This document shows, in pieces, positions 21,538 to 32,519 of a DNA stretch of 64,000 nucleotides (the stretch's first letter is position 1; each line of letters begins with the position of its first letter). The notes under the pieces were generated by a model. The model saw nothing but the letters and a program-made list of their open reading frames with translations, had not been told where the DNA came from and searched no databases. The stretch spans positions 16,110,429-16,174,428 of the forward strand of contig OY288247.1 of NCBI GenBank assembly GCA_958450325.1, written 5' to 3'. The DNA comes from Agrostemma githago. Lineage: Eukaryota > Streptophyta > Magnoliopsida > Caryophyllales > Caryophyllaceae. The position numbers and the translations under genes were made by a program.

Positions 21538-23349
21538 ATGGGAATCGATCGATTGACCGTGATGTTGCAAGAATGGTCTCGTTGCTTTAGAGACACAGAT
21601 AGGGTGGCTCTCAATCAGACGGGTATTACTCAGCTGTATCCATTCCGTCAGATGCAAGTTGATCGTTATTTCCTTGATGCCTGTTTGTCTTACTGGGACG
21701 ACATATTTCATGTCTTTGCCTTTCCCCGGGGAGAAGTTTGTCCCTTACCTGAAGAGATTTCTGCCGTGGGAGGATGGAACCCGATACTCCGACCTGCCAT
21801 ACCTTATTCGGTCTATGACCCAAGGAGAAAGCTACGGGAATTTTTAAGACTTTCCCACAATGAAGTATCCCGCATGATGGAGGATGGCAATATTTCTCTG
21901 ATCGACTTGGCGGAGAAATTTATGAATCCTCTCGATGTCTGGGTCAGACCGGTTCACAGCCGTAGGGCTTTTTCCTTCTGTATGCTCCATGTTTATGCTT
22001 TTGAAGGTCACATGGATTTATTGTCCTGCATGGGTAATGCCCGCCTCTTGACCGTGGTTGATCTGATGGAGACGAAGCACAGTCCGGCTTGGCTTATCAT
22101 GGGCGAAATTATCCAAGGCCTAGACAACCGCAAAAGGGATTCGTCAGCCCGCTTGACCGGGAGTACCCGTTTGTTGCAAATATGTCGGATTTTTCCTGAT
22201 TTTGATTTTCTTGATTTTTTGAATAATTTTTTTTAGGCGGTTTTTTCTGCTGCAGAAGGCACTCGATCGAGTCACCCTGGCACTCGATCGAGTGTCCTTG
22301 TAAAAAACCCCCTGTTCGCTTTCGGGGATGCCACTCGATCGAGTGACCCCTAGGCACTCGATCAAGTGCCCTTAGGCGGACGCCTATTTCGTCTCGGAAA
22401 CTCATATTTTTGCCTTCTTTTTCAGATTTGGCTATACGAGAGGCTATCAGTGATAGATCCTCCCCTTGACACGAGCAACTATCGTCATAATCAGGTGATG
22501 ACGAGGAGGCGGGCCATTGATTTTTCTCGCCAGATTACCCAGAAATATTGGGACGAGGTGTTGTCATTCCATGGTGGTCCATTGATTCGATGGGTAGTGT
22601 CGTGGTGGCGCATCTATGTTTGGACTGGCTTGGACCCGAGGGAGAAAGCTCGTTATCAAGTAATTTTGTCTTTCAAGCAGACGATCCATCTTTATCCCGA
22701 CCGCATACTAAGGCAGTATGGTTGGATCCAGAGAATCCCGGAGATTGAAGCAGTTGTGAGTGACCCTACCCAACTGACTGATGTGATGTGCGATACCTGG
22801 ATGCAAAGATGGTATACCCGACATACTTGGCCTATTCCCACATCTCGTCACTCCATCTGGGTTTCAGACTCTTATGTGAAATGGACTAAAGCAAGCGATG
22901 CCAAAGCCCGAGCCGCTCTGAAGGCCGATGAAGCTTTTGATCTGCTGCGAAGGGAGCAAGTTAAAGACAATAGGGGCTTCTTCGACGAAGGTGACACTCC
23001 AGCTACTCTGGTCTGCCTAATGTCAGGTCAGAGAAAGAAGACTAAGACTCAAGCTGAAGGGTCTAGTGCTAGAGGTGCACGGGGAAAAGTGAGCCCTCAG
23101 ACTGACTTGGAAAGGAGACTGGGCCCAAGACTAGCAGTGCAAGACCGACTTGGCCCACGAGATAGATTGCCCGAGCAGGTGCGGGCTCGACTTGGACCGA
23201 AGACTGTGGCAGAAGACCCGCTGTCAAAGAGACGGGTTCGAGCTAAGGAGGTTCCCTTCGTGATTCGGGAACGCTCGCCCCCGCCCCGGCAACCTCAGGC
23301 TCCGCGCGACCCAAAGGACAAAGGAAAGGGCAAAATGCACGAATATTAG
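21538..23349 (+). CDS. Antisense plant mobile domain (PMD) protein of Tat-A, two exons
   Basis: Exon 1 (21538-22179, 214 codons) and exon 2 (22426-23349) join in phase 0 into about 521 residues. The PMD (aminotransferase-like) signatures are visible: WDDIFHVFAFPRGEVCPLPE and a following GGW in exon 1, and WLYERL, HLYPDRILRQYGW and QRIP in exon 2. The C-terminal 110 residues are basic, with repeated RLGPR, and end in a Lys/Gly-rich tail. PMD proteins occur as host genes (the MAIN/MAIL family) and inside gypsy and Mutator-like elements. It lies between pol and the 3' LTR, opposite to gag-pol, with its own TATA box and an AATAAA near 23439. No internal stop is seen in either exon, unlike the flanking pol. 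The donor looks mutated (CAA|ATATGT where CAG|GTATGT would fit), so the present copy may splice badly. A molecular function cannot be given from sequence. Confidence 0.8.
22180..22425 (+). other. Intron of the PMD gene, containing two palindrome pairs
   Basis: Reading is open into LLQI, then turns AT-rich and stops at 22234; exon 2 resumes after CTTTTTCAG (22425) with IWLYERL, as PMD proteins have. The 246-bp intron holds palindromes ACTCGATCGAGT at 22261, 22282 and 22333, and a variant at 22356. Spacings within pairs are 21 and 23 bp, as in the LTR promoters. Confidence 0.7.
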
Positions 23350-23715
23350 TCTCCTTTGTTTTATTATTTGAGTATTATTATTATTTTTTGGTGTGATTTT
23401 TTTTTTTGGTAATTTGAATTTCCCGAGTTCATCGGGTTTTAATAAAGACGTATTAGTGAATACTGTTCCCGTCTTTTCATTTATTGCAGCGGTTGTACCC
23501 TTTTGAGGGGTTGCCTACGTATCCACAACTAGCGGAATCAAACCAAACGTAGTTCAAACTTGAATTTTGCAATTTTCGAAATACATCAAGACTATTAGTT
23601 CGAGATGTGCGACAGTAGAATAATTAATTCTAACTTATTGACTTGTCTATAATTTTGAAAATTTATAAAAAGACGATTTTTATAAATCTCTTTGCAAATG
23701 ACATTGAGATAGGGT
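23350..23715. other. Spacer between convergent PMD gene and pol
   Basis: T-rich 3' sequence with AATAAA at about 23439 (+ strand), a plausible poly(A) signal for the PMD gene. No frame recognised. Confidence 0.45.
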
Positions 23716-26387
23716 TTAAGGGTAATAGCGCTTCAACTGGTCCAAGTTGGTCGGGTTGACGAACTCGTTCCCGTCCAAGTCTGTCAGCATCACCGCTCTT
23801 CCTGATAGGATTTTCTTTTACTAGGTATGGCCCAGCCCAATTGGGTTTGAATTTTCCTCTTGGGTCAACCAGTAGTAAGGCACGAACCGATTTTAGGACC
23901 AGATCCCCTTCTTTGATGTTTCAGGGCCTAACTCTTTTGTTGAAAGCTCGTTGGATCCTCTTTTGATATATTTGGATATTGTTGAGGGCCCGGGATCGCC
24001 GATCGTCTAAAAGGACTAACGAATCGTATCGGGCTTGGACCCAATCCACTTCCGGTACTTGGCTTTCAAGTAAAATCCTGAGGAATGGCACTTCTAGTTC
24101 GACCGGTTGAACTGCCTCAATTCCATATTTCAGATAATATGAGTTGCTCCGGTTGCGGTGCGAATTGACGTCCGATACCCCCATAGAGAAAAGGATATTT
24201 TGTCGGGCCAGTCCCGGTAATTCTCAGCCATCGTTTTAAGTATGGTGACAATTGTCTTATTAGCCGCTTCTACCGCTCAGTTTGTTTGGGGACGGTAGGG
24301 AGAAGATGTACGCCTTTGAATTTTGTATTTTGCTAGCAACGTAGCGATTTCAGCTTGAAAGTGGGTCCCATGATCACTGATAAACTCGTGTGGGATCGCG
24401 TATCGGCATATGATCTTGTTCTGGATAAATTTGGCCACGTGCTTGGCGTTCAAGACACGGTATGACTCGGCTTCGACCCATTTGGTGAAATAGTCGATGG
24501 CCACTAGAATGAAGCAATGACCTCCCGTCCCGGAAGGGTGCACCTTTCCAATTATGTTAATACCCCATGTCGAAAATGGCCATGGTGATGTCATGGTATA
24601 TAATAGGGAAGATGGCATATGTTGTACATTAGCGAAGATCTAGCAGTTATGGCAGTGTTTGACATATAGCTGACAGTCTATTTCCATCGTGTTCCAATAA
24701 TACCCGAGCCTCATGATTTTTCGGGCCAGCATATGGCCGTTCATATGCGGGCCATTTTCACCATCGTGTACCTCAGCCATAACCTTTTCGGCCTGTATTT
24801 TGTTGATACACAGGAGGAGAGCCCTCTGTGCCGTCTTTTTGTATAACTGCCTGTCGTCCGTGCGAACAAATTGGGTTGCCAATCTTCGCAAGGCCTTCTT
24901 GGCCCGATTTTCTGTTCCCGGGGGATACTCTCCCGTTGTCAAGTAGGTTAGAATGGCTTGATACCAAGGTTCTGGGTCAGTTATCTCGATGTCTTGGATA
25001 GCGTGGATGTAGGCTGGTTCGGACCGTCTTTCAACGCAGATTGGCATGCTAGTTAGATGCTCTGGTATGTTTAGCAGGGATGCTAATTTGGAAAGTGCAT
25101 CTGCAAATTGTTTTTCTTCCCGGGGCAGGTAGATATATTCCACCTTCTGGAATTGTTTCTCTAGAACCCGTACTCGTGCTTGGTAAGCCACGAGATTGGC
25201 GTTCCGAGTTTTCCATTTTTGGAGCGCTTGATTGATGACCAATGATGAATCACTGTGGACCCGGAGGTTCGTTACTCCTAGATCAGCGGGGGCTTGCAAC
25301 CCGTGAATGCATGCTTCATATTCGGCTACGTTGTTGGTCACGTCAAAATTCAATTTGATGGATAAGGGGGTGTGCTCCCCTTGTGGTGAGATTTACAAAA
25401 TTCCGACCCCAAATCCTCGAAAGTTGGATGCCCCGTCAAAATACAAATCCCATGTTTCGGTAACGGTATGGAATATGTCTTCATCAAGAAAGGCTCAAGT
25501 ATCAGTGTGTCCCTCTTCAGATGCCGGACAGTCGGCAAGGAATTCTGCCACTACCCGGCCTTTGATGGCTTTTAATGGCACAAATTTGAGGTCAAACTCT
25601 ACAAGCATCAAAGTCCATCTGGACATCCGGCCGTTAAGGATGGGCTTCTCGAACAGGTACTTGATAGGATCCATTTTGGATAACACATGTACCTCGTGGC
25701 TAAGCATGTAGTGTCGGAGCTTTTTAGTGGCCCAGACCAGAGCTAGACACGTTTTCTCGAGCATTGTATACTTGCATTCGTATACTAGGAACTTTTTACT
25801 GATGTAGTAAATATGCCGTTCTTCTTAATTGACTGTCTAGGCCAGCATAGCCCCAATGGCTATCTCGGTCGTTGTTAGGTATAACGATAAAGGCAGACCA
25901 GGTTGAGGTGGCATTAATACCGGCGGTGCAGACAAGATCTCCTTGATTTTATCGAAAGTCGCTTGACATTTATCATCCCATAGTACCCGTTCTCCAATCT
26001 TCAGTTTTTTGAAAATGGGCTCACATACCATGGTTAGTTTTGAAATGAATCGGCTGATATATTGGACTTTCCGGAGAAACCCCCTTATTTCTTTTTCGGT
26101 TTTGGGTGCCTGCATCTCGGTAATGGCCTTGATTTTAGCTGGGTCGAGCTCGATGCCGCGTTGGCTAACGATATGGCCCAGTAATTTGCCTGATGTTACC
26201 CCGAAGCTACACTTTTGAGGGTTCAGCCTCATATTGTATTTGCGCAGTCGGGTAAAGAATTTTCTTAGGGCCGCAATGTGCCCACTTTGGTCCTTGGATT
26301 TGACGATCATGTCGTCGATATAAACCTCCACTTCTTTATGCATCATATCATGTAATAAAGTAGTGGTGGTCCGTTGATAAGTGGCTC
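23716..26387 (-). pseudogene. Tat-A pol, 3' part: RT end, RNase H, second RNase H-like domain, integrase
   Basis: On the minus strand the RT resumes as ATYQRTTTTLLHDMMHKEVE with the catalytic YIDD, then RNase H (about 25495-26000), a second RNase H-like domain (frame with NNVAEYEACIHGLQ, 24640-25353), the integrase HHCC segment (HMNGHMLARKIMRLGYYW, HCHNC), the integrase core (WGINIIGKVHPSGTGGHCF, SDHGTHFQAE) and an integrase C-terminal tail (YQKRIQRAFNKRVRP). The frame ends near 23716 after LDQLKRYYP. The first integrase Asp reads as Asn (INIIG instead of IDIIG). At least five frame breaks or stops occur. It is broken at its 5' side by Tat-B. Confidence 0.9.
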
Positions 26388-28387
26388 TGTGGACATGACA
26401 TAGGTCCACCCCGACGCGGCCACGCGCGGGTTTGGGTAAGCGAATGAATCTCCATATGAAACAGATCGAATTGAAATTTAGGTCGAAGTGGAGTCACCAC
26501 CGAATTTTGTGGTTATTCGGAACCATTCGAGCCCACTCTATGTCGTATTGGTCCGTATACAAAATACGGCCCATTTCCGATGTCAGAGTTTATTGGGCTC
26601 GTCCATTTGCATTTGATACCAATACCGACATTGTCGGATATTGTGTATTGAATGACTCTCGTGCGCCAACGGTTTCGGGCATCCGGAAACCGAGGTTCTG
26701 AGTAAGGGGTGAGGGTACGTGTTGGGAAGCTCACAAAGGACACCCAACCCCGCCCGCACATTAGCGGCCTCTACTAAGAATTCGAATGACTTTCCAATAC
26801 GCGCGTTAGTTGAACGGGAAACTGATATGCAAATATTATTTTCCCTAAACATGTGAATGGAATTGAGAAAGGGTTTCTAAGTCAATTTAATGCAATTAAT
26901 TCTACGTCAAAGTGGAATTTTAGCATGTGGGTTCATTTTAGTAAAATAAAACAAACGATGAAAATTGACAAAAGAAACAAACAAACTGTTAGTAACGATA
27001 TAACGAATAATAACGGTTTGTGCGGATATTGAATTGAATTGAATGATGCAAACGAGATGATGCATGGTTTGAAAAGATAGCAATACACGTGATTAATTAG
27101 GCACGTGTTGACTTAAGTCACGAAAACGATTAACGAGACTCGAATGTGATGTGTAGGACTCACGGTTTGACGTGATTAAGGGCCACTCGACCGAGTCATT
27201 GTGTGACTCGACCGAGTGGACCTCTGAAAAGCGGTCTGTCCAAGTTTTGTGACCCTACTCGACCGAGTTACTGACCAACTCGACCGAGTACATCGCCACT
27301 CGACCGAGTCACTGTGAGACTCGACCGAGTGGATGTCATAGAGACGTTCTGTCTCGGTTTTTGTGATGTCACTCGATCGAGTGGCGTAGGCACTCGGTCG
27401 AGTTGCACCTATACGAACCGTGTCGTTTGCAATTTTAAATATCGATTTTGAAATTGCTTTTGATTTTTTGATGACTTGACGAATTGGGCATAAATATAGC
27501 GAAATTTATACTCAATTCGGGACTTGAATACTCGTCGTATCCCATATTCGATTATCGAATCGATATGGAATACTAGAGTGAAAACAATAGAAGATTAATT
27601 TAAGTCGACTTAAATTAACTACTGCGATATGGTAGATTTCCTCCGCGTTAAATAATGCCGTAATTCTATTGAATGGAATTGACAATTATTTTAGCATCAA
27701 CAGAAAATCGCATTAGTTAACTTATGTGACTAGATCGTTAGATTCGACAGCCAATTAAGGAATTGGTATCGAATTTAATAGATCGACTATTTGCTTATAT
27801 TGAGAGACGTGATTCCCTCCGCATCCCGATGTCATAATTAATTCTCGCGAATTGTTTGACGTCGGATCCGCATCAACGGGTTTCGACCCTTATTAAAATA
27901 CAATGTTTGCTTTTTAAAATCGATGTGATTATGTGACTCGAACAATGAGGAAGACGAAATAAAAAAAGATTATTGTTTAAGTTGACTTATCTCAATAATC
28001 AAATAGTCGGGGTACCGGAATAAGCGACCGTCAACGCTGTGTGCAGTACACTTGTATATTCGTGTTTTCTTATTCCGATATCCTTCGCATTCGACACAAA
28101 TTGATAAGTATTTTAATGCTTTGATATTAATTATACTATCGATATTATGATGCAAAGAACAAAAAAACGAAAATAAGGACGCGAAGAGAAGAGGAAGACG
28201 ACGAGAAGAGGAGGAGAAAGGAAGAAAGGGTTTTGACACCCTCAACCTACATGTTCTTGTCTCAGATCGAACTCGTAACCGTGGCTTTAACACAAGAGTC
28301 TTCGAGGTGAATGAAGGTTAAATTATGGTGGCTCGGGATTGACTCCTAAAACTAGGTTTAGGGTTTTTGCTAGTGTGTTGCTTAGGG
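26388..28387 (-). repeat. 3' LTR of Tat-B, 5' end deleted
   Basis: Runs collinear with 35195-37310 of the other Tat-B LTR, ending TGTGTTGCTTAGGG, then jumps straight into integrase at 28388. Palindrome pairs start at 27185/27206, 27257/27278, 27298/27319 and 27371/27392, all 21 bp apart. The missing part includes the TATA box and its palindromes, so this LTR lost its promoter. Confidence 0.9.
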
Positions 28388-30095
28388 TGAATATGTATGC
28401 CTTTGAATTTTATATTTTGCCAGCAATGCGGCAGTTTCAGCTTGAAAGTGGGTCCCGTGATCACTGATGAATTCGTGAGGGATCCCATACCGGCATATGA
28501 TCCTATTCTGAATAAACTTGGCCACGTGCTTGGCGTTCAAGACACGGTATGACTCGTCTTCGACCCATTTGGTGAAGTAGTCGATGGCCACCAAAATGAA
28601 GCAATGACCTCCCGTCCCGGAAGGATGTACCTTTCCAATTATGTCTATACCCCATGTCGAAAATGGCCACGATGATGTCATGGTATACAAGAGGGAAGAT
28701 GGCATATGCTGTACATTGGCAAAGATATGACAGTTATGGCAGTGTTTGACATACAACTGACAGTCTGTTTCCAAGGTGCTCCAATAATACCCGAGCCTCA
28801 TGATTTTGCGGGCTAGCATGTGGGCGTTCATATGCGGGCCGTTTTCACCGTCACGTACTTCGGCCATAACCTTTTCGGCCTGTATTTTGTCGATGCATAG
28901 GAGGAGAGCCCCCTGTGCCGTCTTCTTATACAATTGTCCGTCATCCGTGCGAACAAATTGGGTTGTCAATCTCCGCAGGGCTTTCTTGGCCCGGTTTTCA
29001 GTTCCCGGGGGATACTCTCCCGTTGCCAAGTAGGTTAGGACTGACTGACACCAACGTTCTGGATCAGCTAGCTCGATATCCTGGATGGCGTGTACATACG
29101 CTGGCTCGGACCGTCTTTCGACACAGATTGGCATGCTGGTCAGGTGATCCGGGATATTCAGTAAAGATGCTAATTTGGAAAGCGCATCTGCGAACTGATT
29201 TTCTTCCCGAGGCAAGTATATATATTCCACCTTCTGGAATTGATTCTCTAAAACTCGTACCCGTGCTTGGTAAGCCACGAGATTGGCGTTCCGAGTTTTC
29301 CATTTTTGGAGTGCTTGATTTATGACCAATGATGAATCACCATGGACCCGGAGGTTTGTTACCCCTAAATCGGCGGCGGCTTGCAGCCCGTGAGTGCATG
29401 CTTTGTATTCGGCTGCGTTATTGGTCACGTCAAAGTAAAATTTGATTGATAAGGGAGTGTGTTCTCCCTGTGGTGAAATTAGCAGAATTCCGACTCCGAA
29501 TCCTCGAAAGTTGGACGCTCCATCAAAATACAAATCCCATGTCTCAGTGTCGGTATGGAATATGTCTTCATCAGGAAAGGACCAAGTATCGGTGTGTCCG
29601 TCTTCGGATATTGGGCTATCGGCGAGGAACTCGGCTACTACCCGTCCCTTGATGGCTTTTAACGGTACAAATTTGAGGTCGAACTCGGATAACATTAAAG
29701 TCCATCTGGAGATCCTGCCGTTGAGGATGGGCTTCTCGAACAGGTATTTGATGGGATCCATTTTGGATAACACATGTACCTCGTGACTAAGCATGTAGTG
29801 TCTGAGCTTTTTAGTGGCCCAAACCAGAGTTAGGCACATTTTCTCGAGCATTGTGTACTTGCATTCATATTCGAGGAACTTTTTACTGATGTAGTAAATA
29901 GCCCGTTCTTCTGAATCAACTGTCTGGACCAGCATAGCCCCCGTGGCTGTCTCAGTCGTTGTTAGGTATAACGACAGAGGCAGGCCGGGTTGAGGTGGCA
30001 TTAGTACTGGCGGAGCAGACAGTATCTCCTTGATTTTGTCAAAAGCCGTTTGACATTTGTCGTCCCACAGTACTCGTTCCCCTATCTTCAGCTTC
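28388..30095 (-). pseudogene. Tat-B pol, 3' part: RNase H, second RNase H-like domain, truncated integrase
   Basis: A 539-residue open frame (28382-30001) starts in RNase H (MPPQPGLPLSLYLTTTETAT), passes the second RNase H-like domain (WDLYFDGASNFRGFGVGILL, NNAAEYKACTHGLQ), the integrase zinc segment (HMNAHMLARKIMRLGYYWST, HCHNC) and the core (WGIDIIGKVHPSGTGGHCF, SDHGTHFQAE). It is cut at RHTYSP before the third acidic integrase residue, where LTR sequence is fused on. A one-base deletion near 30110 puts it out of frame with the RT. Confidence 0.9.
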
Positions 30096-32519
30096 TTGAA
30101 AATGGGCTCACATACATGGTTAATTTTGAAATGAACCGGCTGATGTATTGGACTTTCCCGAGAAACCCCCGTATTTCTTTTTCGGTCTTGGGTGGTTGCA
30201 TCTCGGTGATGGCTTTGATTTTAGCTGGGTCGACCTCGATGCGACGTTGGCTAACGATATGGCCCAGTAATTTGCCCGATGTTACCCCAAAGCTGCAATT
30301 TTGAGGGTTTAGCCTCATGTTGTATTTGCGCAGTCGGGTAAAGAATTTTCTTAGGGCCGCAATGTGCTCGCTTCGATCTTTGGACTTAACGATCATATCA
30401 TCCACATAGACCTCCACTTCTTTGTGCATCATGTCATGTAGTAAAGTAGTGGCGGTCCGTTGATAAGTGGCCCCAGCATAGATAAGCCCAAATGGCATGA
30501 CGGTGTAACAGTAAGTACCCCAAGGTGTAATGAAGGTGGTCTTACTCATGTCCTCTTCCGCCATTTTAATCTGATTGTATCCGGAATACCCGTCCATGAA
30601 CGATAGAAGGGCATGATCGGCCGTGTTATCTACTAGTATGTCGATATGTGGTAACGGAAAATCATCTTTTGGGCTAGCCTTGTTAAGGTCCCGGAAGTCT
30701 ACGCATACCCACACCTTGCCGTCCTTCTTGGGTACCGGCACGATGTTTGCAACCCAGTCTGGATATTCAGACACTTGTATAAAGCCCGCTTTAAATTGTT
30801 TATCGACCTCTTCCTTGACTTTAAGAGACCACTCGGGCTTCATTCTTCGGAGCTTCTGCTTTACCGGCTTGCACCCATCTTTGATGGGTATTCGGTGTTC
30901 AGCTATTTCTCGATCTATTCCCGGCATGTCCTTGTAGGACCATGCAAAGACGTCTTTAAACTCTTGGAGGAGGTCCGTGAATTGTTTTCTCTCCTCTGGA
31001 TCTAAAGATAGGCCCAACTTAAGCATCTGGGGCTCTAAAGTGGTTCCCACATTGATGGACTCGGTTTCTTCGATTACCGGATCTCGGGATTCCCTTTGCT
31101 CGAGCTGCTCGACCAGATGCGGAGGTAAAGGTACCTGTTCGTCGGGTTTCTCAATGTCATTGCATATAAAATCTTTGAAATTGAGAAAATTTTGGAAATA
31201 AGAAAAGTTATTATTATTAATAGTAAATTTTGTGAAAAGCTCGAAAAGAGCGGCCATCTTATCGTTGGTCAGTGACGGGATAGGGAGAGGTCTTGGGACA
31301 GACCCCGAAACCTCAGTGGATGTGGCTAAGGGAAAGGGAGTTACAGACTCGACTTTAGCACCGGGCCCCCTAGACTCAGACTCAAACTCCGACTCTGACT
31401 CAGACTCGGACTCAGTATCCGGCATGTCTCTCTCGCCGGTGGTCAGCTTGTAGATCCGCCCCTGGCTGTCAGTCCACTTGATGGTCTTCCTCCAAGCTCT
31501 CTTTCCTGTATCCGTACCAACTTCGGTGATCAGCTTCGTTGGGTCAAACCGATTGCTGCGGAGGATCAGATTGACCAGATCATCTTTTGGAGCGGGGACG
31601 GCTTTGTCTTCTCCAAACAAGAGCCCCAGCACGGGCTCGGCGTTGTTTTCCCCCTCCTGGGATTCGGCCTGGACGAGGGTGAATATATCGTTAGGGATGT
31701 AGTTGCATTCCTGAGCCGTTTTGGTCTCGGGATATGTGATGGTGGGTTGGTAGAGGCCCACCTGGATCGCCCTAAACACGGGAGTGACGAACTTGATTTC
31801 ATATGCCCGGTCCACGTTTTCCGAGCTCATAGTATATCCCAAACCGAGCTGAGACTCTTCGTTTTCCAGGACCTCGATGATCTTCCCTCCCGGAAGGTAT
31901 GGCCTTGAGGTGGATCCGGGTAGGTAACCCAGATTTTGTAGCATCGTGTCGATGCTAACGGTGAAGTAAGGCTTGAAGAGATATGCCTCATCAATCATGC
32001 CCACGAAGTCAAATCCTCGTGGTTCGGCCCGATTTGTGGCATTACAGCTAGCCACGGTGATAGGAGTAGCCTCTAGTATGATGATGCCGTCCCGAAGTGG
32101 CATCTTGACCTTCCTATGTAAGGTAGAGGACACGGCCTTGACTGCATGGATCCACGGCCTCCCTAGTAGTAGGTTAAAGGATGAGGTGACATCAATCACC
32201 TGGAACTCTAACTCTTTTTCGATCGGGCCCGTTATGATCTTTAGCTTAACGGCCCCGGCAACAGGTTTTGGGCTTCCGTCGAAAGCCTGGATGGTCTGCG
32301 CTGTCGGAAGGTAATCGGCATCGGTGATGCCGAGGGCTTTTGCGGTCCTTAGAGGAAGGACATTTACGGCGGATCCGTCATCGATAAGCGTCATCGGGAG
32401 GTATTTACCTCGGCAAATGACGGTAATATATAGGGCCAGATTATGATTGGGCCCAAATACCGGTAGGTCGGACTCGGAGAAGGTGATGAGTGGGGGCCCT
32501 CTTCATTGGATTTGCCTTT
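30096..32519 (-). pseudogene. Tat-B protease and reverse transcriptase
   Basis: The 768-residue frame 30088-32394 begins in protease (MTLIDDGSAVNVLPLRTAKA; active-site DDGS, then LLGRPWIH) and runs through an acidic Ser/Glu linker (about residues 335-350) to RT: DFRDLNKASPKDDFPLPHID, FMDGYSGYNQIKM and catalytic YVDDMIVKSK, all intact. The acidic linker is encoded by a run of GAN/TCN codons at about 31375-31415. The frame is disconnected from gag upstream by a frameshift around 32500 and from RNase H downstream by a one-base deletion. These are best-preserved enzyme domains of the window. Confidence 0.9.

Noticed and set aside
30623..32314. Plus-strand open frames opposite Tat-B and Tat-A pol
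   Set aside because: Shadow frames of the minus-strand polyprotein; no family recognised, and they recur only where pol is well preserved.
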